A DNA stretch of 35,606 bases from JACZYA01 sp965247455 (lineage in GTDB: Bacteria > Acidobacteriota > Terriglobia > Acidiferrales > 2-02-FULL-67-57), in assembly GCA_965247455.1 (NCBI GenBank), contig CBDFHE010000007.1, positions 1 through 35,606 of the forward strand, in the 5' to 3' direction. A program made the position numbers and the translations under genes. The notes beneath the pieces are model-generated. The model was not told the origin of the DNA. It worked only from the letters and a program-made list of their open reading frames with translations, and made no database searches. This document shows positions 25,152 through 32,719 of this stretch, piece by piece; position 1 is the stretch's first letter, and every line of letters begins with the position of its first letter.

Positions 25152-25553
25152 CTACTCCAATCCCAGCCGGCGGCGCAGGGTGTGCTCGCGCCGGGCCATT
25201 TGTCCGAAATCGGTTTCGTGATCATAACCGAGCAGGTGCAAGACGCCGTGCAGCAGCAGGAGCTTGACTTCTTCCTCGACGTGGTGGCGGTAGCGACGCG
25301 CCTGCCGGCGGGCAGTGGGGGCGGAGATCACTACCTCGCCCAAGTAGCCGTTCTCCCGCAGGGGGAAGGAGAGCACGTCAGTGGCGGCCGAGCGCCGGCG
25401 GTAGCGGCGGTTCAACTCCCGGATGCGGCGGTCGCTGACCAGCACGGCGGAGAAGCTCTCCGGCCGCAGGCGCAGGACACGCCGCAGGCGAACGAGAAAC
25501 ACAGATAAGTCGTCTTCGTCCACGGAGACGCGACGCTGGCGGTTGGCGAACAT
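25152..25553 (-). CDS. ybeY: YbeY endoribonuclease / rRNA maturation factor
   Basis: 133 aa. The zinc site HGVLHLLGYDHETDF matches the family H-G-x-L-H-L-x-G-Y-D-H motif. RIRELNRRYRRRSAATDVLSFP matches the 'LN..yr..d.pTDVLSFp' signature. LGEVVISAPTARRQA fits 'LGDi.Is.......A'. The protein processes 16S rRNA 3' ends and helps 70S quality control. It is a little shorter than typical (about 150 aa). It is 6 nt before the corC-like gene and 17 nt after phoH. Confidence 0.95.
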   Translation of the reverse strand: MFANRQRRVSVDEDDLSVFLVRLRRVLRLRPESFSAVLVSDRRIRELNRRYRRRSAATDVLSFPLRENGYLGEVVISAPTARRQARRYRHHVEEEVKLLLLHGVLHLLGYDHETDFGQMARREHTLRRRLGLE

Positions 25554-25570
25554 GGGGACGTTGTCTCGGG

Positions 25571-26557
25571 CTACTCCCGCGCGCCGCTCCGAGCGGGGAC
25601 GGGGCGGGCGGTGTGGGTGTTTTCGTACGTCTCGTAGGCTTTTATGATCTGCTGGACGAGGTTGTGCCGCACCACGTCGCGCTCGTTGAAGCGCAGGATA
25701 GCGATGCCGGGGATCTGGCCGACCACGTCCAGCGCTTCAACCAAGCCGGAGCGGCGGTCGGCGGGAAGATCAATCTGGGTGATGTCGCCGGTGATGACGG
25801 CCTTGGAATTGAAGCCCAGCCGGGTGAGAAACATCTTCATCTGCTCGCTGGTGGTGTTCTGCGCTTCGTCCAAGATAACAAAAGAGTCGTTCAGGGTTCG
25901 CCCGCGCATGAAGGCCAGCGGGGCGACTTCAATGACGCCCCGTTCCAGGAAGCGAGTCAACTTGTCGGCGTCTAACAGGTCGTGCAGCGCGTCGTAGAGC
26001 GGGCGCATGTAAGGATCAACTTTTTCCTGCAAGGTGCCGGGCAAGTAGCCGAGCTTTTCGCCCGCTTCCACCGCCGGGCGCACCAGGATGATGCGGTTGA
26101 CGTCTTTGCTCAGCAGCGAAGACACGGCCAGGGCCACGGCCAGGTAAGTTTTTCCGGTGCCGCCGGGGCCGATGGAGAAAACCATGTCGTAGGTTTCGAT
26201 CAGTTCCATGTAGCGGCGCTGGTTGGCGCTCTTGGGGGTGACGATCTTTTTGCCGAACAGTTTGGGCTTGGGGGACTCGACCAGCTCGCGCAGGGTAGCG
26301 CTGGGGTCCTGGCCGAACATCCGAATCAGAGACTGCACTTGACCGTTGGCGAACTGGTGGCCTTCGCTGACCAAGGTGGCGTAGTCGCGCAGGAATTGTT
26401 CGGCGCGTTCGGCCTGCGGGGGCTCGCCTTCGATCTCCAGCCCGTCATCGCGCAGGTGGGTGGTGACCTTGAGCACGGACTCGAACAGCTTCAGGTTTTC
26501 GTCCAGGGTTCCGAACAGCGGCTCGATTCCGGTGGTGATCTTGACGGCCCGTTTCAT
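25571..26557 (-). CDS. phoH: PhoH-family ATPase
   Basis: 328 aa. A KH-like N-terminus (LFGTLDENLKLFESVLKV) precedes the P-loop domain. Walker A is GPGGTGKTYLAVALA, and IILVRPAVEAGEKLGYLPG is the PhoH signature. DPYMRPLYDAL and the Walker B region VILDEAQNTTSEQMKMFLTRLG follow, then TGDITQIDLP. PhoH-like proteins next to YbeY are thought to be RNA helicases acting in RNA turnover. The promoter TTGACT-17-TAGGCT lies just upstream and is abutted by an insertion sequence. Confidence 0.95.
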   Translation of the reverse strand: MKRAVKITTGIEPLFGTLDENLKLFESVLKVTTHLRDDGLEIEGEPPQAERAEQFLRDYATLVSEGHQFANGQVQSLIRMFGQDPSATLRELVESPKPKLFGKKIVTPKSANQRRYMELIETYDMVFSIGPGGTGKTYLAVALAVSSLLSKDVNRIILVRPAVEAGEKLGYLPGTLQEKVDPYMRPLYDALHDLLDADKLTRFLERGVIEVAPLAFMRGRTLNDSFVILDEAQNTTSEQMKMFLTRLGFNSKAVITGDITQIDLPADRRSGLVEALDVVGQIPGIAILRFNERDVVRHNLVQQIIKAYETYENTHTARPVPARSGARE

Positions 26558-26603
26558 CTAGGATGGCGTGCGAGGTTTCCCCTATGCCTGCATTAGCCTC
26601 TCC

Positions 26604-26632
26604 AGCCTAACAGCAGCCTCACGCGCAGTCAA
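26604..26632 (-). promoter_or_regulatory. Probable phoH operon promoter
   Basis: Minus strand: TTGACT (26632-26627), 17-nt spacer, TAGGCT (26609-26604). The -10 box matches only at T, A and the last T. The IS target duplication begins at 26633, directly upstream of the -35 box. Confidence 0.45.
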
Positions 26633-26647
26633 TAGACGCCGGTGGCT
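26633..26647. repeat. Left 15-bp target-site duplication of the IS
   Basis: TAGACGCCGGTGGCT, identical to 28034-28048 on the far side of the element. A preceding A also matches, but that base is used as the right IS end. Confidence 0.9.
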
Positions 26648-28033
26648 TGTAGCTGCAAAGTGAGAATGTCCTATTTGCGCAAAGTAGGAATGTCCTCTTT
26701 CATCAGGGCCAGGAGGGACGATGAGAGAGGAGCGAATCGAATTGAGCCAACGGGAGCAGGATCGGTTGAAGGTACTCCACCAAGTCGAGCAGGGCTATCT
26801 GACCCAGGTGGAAGCGGGCCGGCGGGTGCAGGTGAGCGTACGCCACCTGCGGCGTCTGCTGAGACGGGTGCGGGCGGAGGGGGACAGGGGCGTAGTGCAT
26901 CGGCTGCGGGGGCAGCCCTCGAACCGGAAGATTCCAGCGGCCCTCCAGGGGCGCATCCTGGCCCAGGTGCGGCGGCGCTACGCCGACTTTGGGCCCACGC
27001 TGGCCAGCGAGCACCTGGCGCGAGATGGGTGGCAGGTCAGCCGGGAGACGCTGCGGCAGTGGATGACCGCCGCCGGGCTGTGGCGGTCGCGCCGGCAGCG
27101 GAGGCCGGCGGTGCACGTCTGGCGAGAGCGGCGGGCCGCCTTCGGCGAGTTGGTGATGATGGACAGCTCGCCCTATCGCTGGTTGGAGCGGCGCGGACCT
27201 CCCGTGCAGTTGATCGCGCTGATCGACGACGCTACCAGCCGGGTCTGGGGCCGCTTCGCCGCCCAGGACTCGACCGAGGAAAACCTGCGCACCCTGGCAG
27301 GCTGGCTCCGGCGCTGGGGACGGCCGCGGGCACTCTATACCGACAAAAGCAGCCTGTTCCGCACCACCCGCTCGGCCCGGCTCGACGAGCAGCTCGGCGG
27401 TCAGCCGGCCCGCACCCAGATCGGGCGGGCCCTGCAGGAGTTGGGGATCGAGTGGATTCCCGCCCACAGCCCCCAGGCCAAGGGGCGCATCGAGAGACTA
27501 TTCGGCACCTTGCAGGACCGCCTGGTCAAGGAGATGCGCCTGGCCGGGGTGCACACGGTGGAGCAGGCCAACCGCTTCCTGGCAGCAGTCTTCCTGCCTT
27601 TCTGGGAGCAGCGCTTCACCGTCGCTCCGCGCCAGCCGCACGATGCCCACCGCCCGCTGGGAGGCACCCAGCGGCTGGAGTCAATCCTGAGCGTGCGCGA
27701 ACCGCGCCGGGTGGCAGGCGACTACACCGTGCGCTGGCAGGGCCAGCGCTGGGCGATCCCGCGCGCCCAGGTGCGAGCGGGGTTGCGGGGGGCGCGGGTG
27801 GAGGTCGAACGGCGGCTCGACGGCAGCCGCTGGGTCCGCTTCCGCGGCTCTTATCTCAGCCTGCGGCCCTGCCCGAGCCCGCCGCCCGCGCCCGCAACCC
27901 CCTTCGGCCTACGGCCTACGGGGCTTGCGGGCCCAAGGAAAGGCAAACGAAAGTACATTCCCCCTCCCGATCACCCTTGGAGGAGGACATTTCTATCTGG
28001 AAAAAAACCGGACATTTCTACTTTGCGTTGACA
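26648..28033 (+). mobile_element. 1386-bp insertion sequence (ISNCY/IS1202-like) in the phoH-rpsT intergenic region
   Basis: The ends are TGT...ACA with imperfect inverted repeats of about 24 nt: left TGTAGCTGCAAAGTGAGAAT, right complement TGTCAACGCAAAGTAGAAAT, both continuing GTCC. Each end holds a second internal copy of the same box. On the left the boxes are at 26655-26671 and 26679-26695, 24 nt apart. On the right they are at 28010-28026 and near 27985-27998, about 25 nt apart. These are probable transposase binding sites. A 15-bp direct repeat flanks the element. It carries a single transposase gene. The long duplication matches what is known of the IS1202-like (ISTde1-type) group, but the family needs a database check. 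Both ends and both duplications are intact, so the insertion is probably recent. Confidence 0.88.
26721..28031 (+). CDS. DDE transposase of the IS
   Basis: 436 aa. The N-terminal helix-turn-helix region is LSQREQDRLKVLHQVEQGYL and VEAGRRVQVSVRHLRRLLRR. The rve-type catalytic core has VMMDSSPYRWLE (first Asp), ALYTDKSSLF (second Asp) and HSPQAKGRIERLFGTLQDRL (Glu). A C-terminal beta domain has VRWQGQRWAIPRAQV. AGGAGGG lies just before the ATG. The stop codon is 2 nt from the IS end, so the last residues (KKPDISTLR) are encoded by the right inverted repeat. The gene is intact and likely functional. The sequence resembles ISNCY-type transposases. Confidence 0.92.
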   Translation: MREERIELSQREQDRLKVLHQVEQGYLTQVEAGRRVQVSVRHLRRLLRRVRAEGDRGVVHRLRGQPSNRKIPAALQGRILAQVRRRYADFGPTLASEHLARDGWQVSRETLRQWMTAAGLWRSRRQRRPAVHVWRERRAAFGELVMMDSSPYRWLERRGPPVQLIALIDDATSRVWGRFAAQDSTEENLRTLAGWLRRWGRPRALYTDKSSLFRTTRSARLDEQLGGQPARTQIGRALQELGIEWIPAHSPQAKGRIERLFGTLQDRLVKEMRLAGVHTVEQANRFLAAVFLPFWEQRFTVAPRQPHDAHRPLGGTQRLESILSVREPRRVAGDYTVRWQGQRWAIPRAQVRAGLRGARVEVERRLDGSRWVRFRGSYLSLRPCPSPPPAPATPFGLRPTGLAGPRKGKRKYIPPPDHPWRRTFLSGKKPDISTLR

Positions 28034-28048
28034 TAGACGCCGGTGGCT
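28034..28048. repeat. Right 15-bp target-site duplication of the IS
   Basis: TAGACGCCGGTGGCT, an exact copy of 26633-26647. Confidence 0.9.
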
Positions 28049-28053
28049 AGGTA

Positions 28054-28174
28054 GTGTCTTAATTTGAGCGATTCGGAACTCGGTCCAAATCACACCGAGC
28101 CCTGCGGCCCCCGCCGCAGGGATTTTCGCTTCCCCCAGGCAGGGGCCTGGGGGCTCGGTGTGAAATTAAGACAC
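28054..28174. mobile_element. 121-bp MITE-like palindromic element
   Basis: Outer arms GTGTCTTAATTT (28054-28065) and AAATTAAGACAC (28163-28174) are perfect complements. Inner arms TCACACCGAGCCC (28090-28102) and GGGCTCGGTGTGA (28151-28163) are also perfect. The two right arms are contiguous, while the left arms are split by 24 nt. The centre has two more GC-rich mini-hairpins. There is no gene inside. It could be a small non-autonomous element, or an RNA hairpin ahead of rpsT. No clear target duplication is seen. Confidence 0.6.
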
Positions 28175-28194
28175 GACCGACTTCGCTGGGCTGA

Positions 28195-28223
28195 TTGACA
28201 GAGTTTGGCGACGCCACTAAACT
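28195..28223 (+). promoter_or_regulatory. rpsT promoter
   Basis: TTGACA (28195-28200), 17-nt spacer, TAAACT (28218-28223). The -35 is perfect and the -10 matches 4 of 6. GAGGAG at 28247-28252 is a good ribosome site for the ATG at 28258. Confidence 0.75.
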
Positions 28224-28257
28224 GCTGGTTCCGAGTTCACAAGAGTGAGGAGACTGA

Positions 28258-28575
28258 ATGGCGACCACAACCCAAGCCAAGAGGCCGCGCAAGAAACCCT
28301 CGGTGCTGAAGCGCATCCGCCTGACCGAGCGGCGCACCGCCGTCAACCGGACCAACCGGAGCCGCCTGCGCACCCAGATGAAGAAATTCCGCTCGGCCAT
28401 CGCGGCCGGGAAGGTCGAAGAAGCCCAGAGCCTGTTGCGTCCGACGATTTCCGTGATTGACCGCTCCATCCAGAAGGGCGTCCTGCACCGGAACACGGCC
28501 AACCGCTACAAGGCGCGCTTGCAGGTGCGCTACAACGCTTTGGTGAAGCAGCAGAACCAGCAGGCCGCCAGCTAA
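28258..28575 (+). CDS. rpsT: Ribosomal protein S20
   Basis: 105 aa, very basic. The core KPSVLKRIRLTERRTAVNRT and SRLRTQMKKFRSAIAAGKVE matches the S20 pattern. SVIDRSIQKGVLHRNTANRY is the highly conserved C-terminal helix ('lDk.a.KGiiHkN.AaR.KSrL'). Compared with the usual 85-90 aa it has a small extension at each end (MATTTQAKRPRK and QQNQQAAS). S20 binds 16S rRNA early in 30S assembly. It converges on holA, and the two stop codons overlap. Confidence 0.96.
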   Translation: MATTTQAKRPRKKPSVLKRIRLTERRTAVNRTNRSRLRTQMKKFRSAIAAGKVEEAQSLLRPTISVIDRSIQKGVLHRNTANRYKARLQVRYNALVKQQNQQAAS

Positions 28576-29567
28576 ACTCCCCTCCCCACCTGCGCCGGGC
28601 AGGTCAGGCGCACCACCAAAGTTTCCAGAATCGCCACCGGATCCGGGGGTGAGGACTTCAAGGTCACGTCGGCTTCACTCAACAGCGCGAAAGCCTCCTG
28701 CAAATCTTCCCGGCGGAATTTGCGTGCCTGCCGCAGCAACGGTTCTATGCGGGTACGCGGCGCGCGCAGCACTTTGGCCGCCTGCCAGGCGGGAGCACTG
28801 CGCGGGAGCGCCTGGGCCTGCAACAACTGGCGGTAGAGCCACGCCAACATTCCGACAATCCCAACCGGGCTCTCGCCGGCTTCCAGCAATCGGCGGAGCA
28901 GCAGGAGAACCTGTTCGCGGCGACGCTCGGCCAACGGGTCGGCCAGGTCGAAGACGCTGAAGCGGCGGGCCGGGCTGACCAGGGCCGCCACGTCCGCCGG
29001 GCTCACTTCCCCTTGGTCTCCAACATAGGTTCGCAGCTTTTCCAATTCCCGGCGCAGCAGGCCCAGGTCGTTCCCCAACGCCAACACCAGGTCTTCAGCC
29101 GTCTCGCGCGTGAGCCGCAAGTCGAGGTCGCGGGCGAATTGTTGCGCCGCCGCCAAAGCTCCGGTGTCGTCGGGCGAGTCGGCTTCGCGCACCTGGCAGC
29201 GCTCGAGCAACAGCCGCGCCACCCGCGTGCGCCGGTCGAGCTTGTCAGCTTCAAACACCAGCACCGTGCACTCAGCGGGCGAGTCGAAGTAGCGCTTCAG
29301 ATGGGGCAAATCCTCTTCGGGAAGTCTTTCCACCCGATTCAGCAGCAACACCTGCCGGGGAGCAAACATGGGCAGGATGGTGGCGCGGCGCAGAACTTCC
29401 TCCAACGGCGTGCGGTCCAGCCCGTAGCGGGCCACGGCGAACTCGCGCGCGTCGGCTGGCACATTGGCGTCCAGGATTTCCTCCCGAAACAGGTCGCGCA
29501 GGTAGAGGTCCTCGCCCAGCAGGAGATAGGCGGGGTGGGATTGAGTTGGGCGGCGACGAGCGCTCAT
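28572..29567 (-). CDS. holA: DNA polymerase III delta subunit
   Basis: 331 aa. PAYLLLGEDLYLRDLFREEI is the start of the delta AAA+ domain ('..ll.GeE.yl..e....i'). ILPMFAPRQVLLLNRVERLP and CTVLVFEADKLDRRTRV match the family. The collar region has TAEDLVLALGNDLGLLRREL, EKLRTYVG and VSPARRFSVFDLADPLAE (delta has 'v..lv......iF.l.dal..'). Delta opens the sliding clamp within the clamp loader. It is 3 nt after lptE, an order (lptE-holA) seen in many bacteria. Its TAG overlaps the TAA of convergent rpsT. Confidence 0.93.
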   Translation of the reverse strand: MSARRRPTQSHPAYLLLGEDLYLRDLFREEILDANVPADAREFAVARYGLDRTPLEEVLRRATILPMFAPRQVLLLNRVERLPEEDLPHLKRYFDSPAECTVLVFEADKLDRRTRVARLLLERCQVREADSPDDTGALAAAQQFARDLDLRLTRETAEDLVLALGNDLGLLRRELEKLRTYVGDQGEVSPADVAALVSPARRFSVFDLADPLAERRREQVLLLLRRLLEAGESPVGIVGMLAWLYRQLLQAQALPRSAPAWQAAKVLRAPRTRIEPLLRQARKFRREDLQEAFALLSEADVTLKSSPPDPVAILETLVVRLTCPAQVGRGV

Positions 29568-29570
29568 GGC

Positions 29571-30131
29571 TCAGAAATTCTCCAGGACAGCAGTGACCAG
29601 GGTGCGGGCGAAGTCGCGCGCCAGCCGGTCGAGCGCGGGATTGCGCTCGTCGAAGAAACTGTCCAGGTCGCTGCTAACTTCGTACTGCTCGCGGAAGATG
29701 TAGCGGGGGTTGGAGAAGAGAACCTGCTGGTGGCGCAACTCCACCTGAATCGTGATTGTAACCTGGACGGCGGAAGCGCGCCCGGTGCGGGCGTCGAAGA
29801 TGATGGGAGCGCTGCGAGCGGTCAGCACCGTGCCTCGCAGGACGGCGTCGGCTCCGGCTTCCCGGTCCGAGCCGGGCGTACCGACCACGCGGTAGTTGGT
29901 CCGCTGGATGAATTCTTCCATGACGGCGGAGGTCAGGCGCTGCCCCAAGCGCATCAAGGTGGTTCGATTTTCAAACGCAGGGATGGCGATGACCTTCAGG
30001 TCGGCGGGCAATCGGTTGGCCTGCCCGGCCAAGCGGTACCCACAGGACACCGCACCGAGCGCGAGCGCCGCCAGCAGCGGGGCCAGTAACGCCGCTCTGC
30101 CGAATTGATTAGGGAAGCACGGTTTCAGCAA
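29571..30131 (-). CDS. lptE: LptE-like LPS-assembly lipoprotein
   Basis: 186 aa. A signal peptide with lipobox GAVSC (lipidated Cys about residue 30) is followed by GYRLAG, the conserved start of mature LptE. VIAIPAFENRTTLMRLGQRL, TSAVMEEFIQRTNYRVV and EADAVLRGTV-type segments fit the family. LptE plugs the LptD barrel and helps place LPS in the outer leaflet. The only upstream start in frame is TTG at 30131, 3 nt after an in-frame TAG. No ATG precedes the signal peptide, and ribosome-site evidence is weak. The start lies inside the asd remnant (30109-30210), so the native 5' end may have been lost. Confidence 0.85.
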   Translation of the reverse strand: MLKPCFPNQFGRAALLAPLLAALALGAVSCGYRLAGQANRLPADLKVIAIPAFENRTTLMRLGQRLTSAVMEEFIQRTNYRVVGTPGSDREAGADAVLRGTVLTARSAPIIFDARTGRASAVQVTITIQVELRHQQVLFSNPRYIFREQYEVSSDLDSFFDERNPALDRLARDFARTLVTAVLENF

Positions 30132-30210
30132 TTTCTACCGCCGTCAGAGCTGTCAAACGCAGGTTGTCAGCCACAGCCCAGAACCAATCTGAAGGAACCT
30201 TGGCGGCCAT
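30109..30210 (-). pseudogene. asd: C-terminal remnant of aspartate-semialdehyde dehydrogenase
   Basis: 34 codons including the stop. The frame reads KVPSDWFWAVADNLR, then LTALTAVEIAETVLP and TAA. The Asd family ends 'lWvvaDNLrKGAAlNaVQIAE', so ADNLR...AV.IAET is a clear match, with the GAA of 'KGAA' lost. Nothing of the rest of the enzyme is present; the stop of pssA lies 11 nt upstream. It is too short to be active and looks like what is left after a deletion. A complete asd should exist elsewhere in the genome. Confidence 0.6.
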
Positions 30211-30220
30211 GAGGAAGCAC

Positions 30221-31030
30221 TCAAGCGGAGCGATGGCCCAGCAAACGGCGGCGCGCCAGTCCGACCAAACCCGAAACCAGATAGGTCAAGGCTATGGCCA
30301 ACAAGACGACTTCGGAAAAAACCACGATTGACCACACCAACAGTCCGATCACCACCACCACCAAAGAAGTGCGGCGGCGGCGCAGGTCAATGCCCTTGAA
30401 GCTGTGGTAGCGGATGGGACTCACCATCAGCAGCGCCAATCCCGACACCAGCACCAGCCAGACGACCGCCCAATACCACTCGGCAATGGGACTCTTGAAG
30501 AAGTGGACGATGGCGGCAATCACGCCGGCGGCGGCGGGGATGGGCATCCCGACGAAATAGCGGTGCGGGAGAAGCTCGGGGTGGGCATGGTGAGAGCCGT
30601 CGGCCCCCTGAATGTTGAAGCGCGCCAGGCGCCAGGCGCCGCAGATGACAAAAGCGAAAGTGGCGATCCAGCCGACTTGGTAAATGTTGTGCACCAGGGC
30701 GGAGTTGCCCGCGACCGCCGGATCCAGCCCCCGCAGGCCCCAGGCCAGAGCCAGAAACGCCGGGGCGATGCCGAAACTGATGATGTCGGCCAAGGAGTCG
30801 AACTCCTTCCCGAAGGGGCTGGAGGCATTGGTCATGCGCGCTACCCGCCCGTCCAGTGTGTCAAGCACAACCGCGATGCCGATGGCCTTGGCCGCCATGT
30901 CCAGATCAACCACGCTTCCCTTGGCGGAAGAGAGAATGGAGTAGTAGCCGCAGAGGAGGTTGCCGACCGTAAAAAAACTGGGCAGGAGAGAAGCGCCGCG
31001 GCGCAGGCGACGGTTTTTGACCTGATTCAT
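30221..31030 (-). CDS. pssA: CDP-diacylglycerol-serine O-phosphatidyltransferase
   Basis: 269 aa. The CDP-alcohol phosphotransferase motif DGRVARMTNASS...GKEFDSLAD keeps all acidic residues (D-G-x2-A-R-x8-G-x3-D-x3-D). PSFFTVGNLLCGYYSI is the usual N-terminus. About seven hydrophobic helices are seen, for example FAFVICGAWRLARFNI (typical PssA) and SIVVFSEVVLLAIALTYLV. It makes phosphatidylserine in the inner membrane. It overlaps psd by 4 nt (31027-31030), so PS is handed to the decarboxylase from one transcript. Confidence 0.95.
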   Translation of the reverse strand: MNQVKNRRLRRGASLLPSFFTVGNLLCGYYSILSSAKGSVVDLDMAAKAIGIAVVLDTLDGRVARMTNASSPFGKEFDSLADIISFGIAPAFLALAWGLRGLDPAVAGNSALVHNIYQVGWIATFAFVICGAWRLARFNIQGADGSHHAHPELLPHRYFVGMPIPAAAGVIAAIVHFFKSPIAEWYWAVVWLVLVSGLALLMVSPIRYHSFKGIDLRRRRTSLVVVVIGLLVWSIVVFSEVVLLAIALTYLVSGLVGLARRRLLGHRSA

Positions 31031-31641
31031 TCGCGCACCGCCAGGATGCTGCTCCCGCCCTTGACGTGCTGGCCGGGACGCACCTGCACCCGGCAGCAGC
31101 GGGTGTCGAAGAAAACCTCGGCGCGGGAGCCGAAGCGGATCATCCCCAGGCGCTCGCCGCGCGCGAGTTGATCGCCGGGCTTCTTCCAGAACTCGATGCG
31201 GCGCGCCAGGATGCCGGCGATTTGCTTGAACACCACCCGGGTGCCTTCGCCTTCGAGGGTGACGGTGTTCTGCTCGTTCTCGCGGCCGGCCACGGCGCGC
31301 GCGGCCACGTGGAACTTGCCGGGCTGGTAGCGCACGTCGGCAATCCGGCCGGCAATGGGCGCGCGGTTGACGTGCACGTCAAAGACAGAGAGAAAAATGC
31401 TCACCTTGGTCTGCGGCTTGCCCTCCCACGTGGTTTCTTCCACCGCCAGCACGCGGCCGTCGGCGGGGGAGACGATGGCGCCCGGCGCGGTGGGCACGAC
31501 TCGCTCCGGGTCGCGGAAGAAAAACAGCAGGAAGCCCGCCAGCCCCCAGGCCGCGCCCGCCGCCACCCACCACTGGCTCCACGCCAGCCCTGCTCCTAAC
31601 AAGGCGGGGACAGCGGCAAAGTAGACTCCGATGCGAAGCAT
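31027..31641 (-). CDS. psd: Phosphatidylserine decarboxylase proenzyme, short form
   Basis: 204 aa. The self-cleavage site is RFGSRAEVFF, with cleavage between Gly and Ser to form the pyruvoyl group. DVHVNRAPIAGRI and NEQNTVTLEGEG match the family; LACRI-type segments appear as GILARRIEFW. A helix pair (FAAVPALLGAGLAWSQWWVAAGAAWGLAGFLLFFF) anchors the N-terminus. The short form of about 200 aa is common in many phyla. The enzyme converts phosphatidylserine to phosphatidylethanolamine. ATG 31641 is the first start. Confidence 0.95.
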   Translation of the reverse strand: MLRIGVYFAAVPALLGAGLAWSQWWVAAGAAWGLAGFLLFFFRDPERVVPTAPGAIVSPADGRVLAVEETTWEGKPQTKVSIFLSVFDVHVNRAPIAGRIADVRYQPGKFHVAARAVAGRENEQNTVTLEGEGTRVVFKQIAGILARRIEFWKKPGDQLARGERLGMIRFGSRAEVFFDTRCCRVQVRPGQHVKGGSSILAVRE

Positions 31642-31675
31642 GGCCGTGATTCAGGAACGCGCGCGCTGCACCAAC

Positions 31676-31924
31676 TCAGGTCGCTTGCACAGCCTCAGCC
31701 TGCTCGCGACGGCACTCGTGGATCAACTCCTCCATCCGGTCCTTAGCTTGCAGCTTCAACTTCTTGAGGCGCGCTTTTTCGATTTCGTCTTTCGGCCGGC
31801 GATGTCGTTTGCGCAGCAACTCGGCTAGTTCCCGGTCGTAGCGCGCATGCTCTTCCACTAAGCGGTGGAACTCGGCATTGGACTGGAGCAATTCCTCGCG
31901 GGCTTGCTCGTACTGGAGCTTCAT
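31676..31924 (-). CDS. DUF465 (YdcH-like) small coiled-coil protein
   Basis: 82 aa. FHRLVEEHARYDRELAELL and DEIEKARLKKLKLQAKDRM are the DUF465 pattern ('H...d..i..l......eei..LKk.KL.lKDei'). It is all helix and highly charged. It follows a GGGGAGAGG ribosome site directly before the ATG. It is about 34 nt upstream of psd. The molecular role is unknown. Confidence 0.85.
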   Translation of the reverse strand: MKLQYEQAREELLQSNAEFHRLVEEHARYDRELAELLRKRHRRPKDEIEKARLKKLKLQAKDRMEELIHECRREQAEAVQAT

Positions 31925-32023
31925 CCTCTCCCCCCCTCGTGCAGACGCTGGACTGGGCTCATCCCGGCGGGCACGTTAGCACAAGCCCGGCGGAAGCTTC
32001 AAGGCGCGGGGCCGGTCGGCGGG

Positions 32024-32719
32024 CTACTTGGGCTTCCACAGCAGCTCGGCGTCGGAGCGGCGGACGTAGTTGGCCTGTAGGTGGAGCGCGGCCACCGCTT
32101 CTCCGCGGCTGAGCTTGCGCCGCGCCCGTCGGGCCACCGCCTCCGCCAACACCGGCGAGACCCGCTCCCGACGGCTGGCGCCGAAGACGCTTCCGGCCAA
32201 CGGCTCCGCCCAACGGTCGAGATTGGGACTGACGAAGGTGCAGGATTCCGGCCGGACGGAGTCCGCTTCCAACTGCTGGAGGAATTCCAGCAGGGTGAGA
32301 ACGCGCTCGCGTCCTTGAAGCGCCAACTCGGTGTCGCGCTTTTCATAGACGGCGGCAAACACCTGCCCGCGGTAGGCGTTGACGACCGGAATCAGGCAGC
32401 CCTGGGCGTTTGCGCTGGCGCAGACGGCTTCCAGCACGTTCACCGGTACCACCGGCCGGGCGTGCATCTCCACCAGGGCTTTGACGAGGGCAAGCCCGAT
32501 GCGCAAGCCGGTGAAAGCGCCCGGGCCGCTGGCGACGGCGTAGGCGTCGAGGTCTTTGAGCTCGATTCCTGCTTCACGCAAAGCGGCTTGCATGTGGCGA
32601 AAGAGAGCTACCGAGTGCTGCTCGTCGCTCCGCGGCGCCACCAGCGCGACCAGTCGGTCGTCGCGCAGCAATGCCACACTCGCGTCCTTGGAACTCGAAT
32701 CAACCGCCAGCAGCCACAT
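32024..32719 (-). CDS. tsaB: TsaB, tRNA t6A37 biosynthesis partner
   Basis: 231 aa. LLAVDSSSKDASVALLRDD is the ASKHA-fold start; HSVALFRHMQAALREAGIEL and VASGPGAFTGLRIGLALVKAL are the TsaB core ('GPGSFTGlRig...aK.la'). It has PVVNAYRGQVFAAVYE ('iDArr.evy.a.y'). ANYVRRSDAEL is the typical C-terminal end ('P.YlR...a'). It lacks the metal-binding HxxxH of TsaD, as expected. It helps form the TsaB-TsaD complex that adds threonylcarbamoyl to A37 of tRNAs reading ANN. Confidence 0.95.
   Translation of the reverse strand: MWLLAVDSSSKDASVALLRDDRLVALVAPRSDEQHSVALFRHMQAALREAGIELKDLDAYAVASGPGAFTGLRIGLALVKALVEMHARPVVPVNVLEAVCASANAQGCLIPVVNAYRGQVFAAVYEKRDTELALQGRERVLTLLEFLQQLEADSVRPESCTFVSPNLDRWAEPLAGSVFGASRRERVSPVLAEAVARRARRKLSRGEAVAALHLQANYVRRSDAELLWKPK

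Noticed and set aside
26642..28036. 464-codon frame on the plus strand overlapping the transposase
   Set aside because: Pro/Ala/Arg/Gly-rich, without DDE motifs. The transposase at 26721-28031 has the motifs and a ribosome site.
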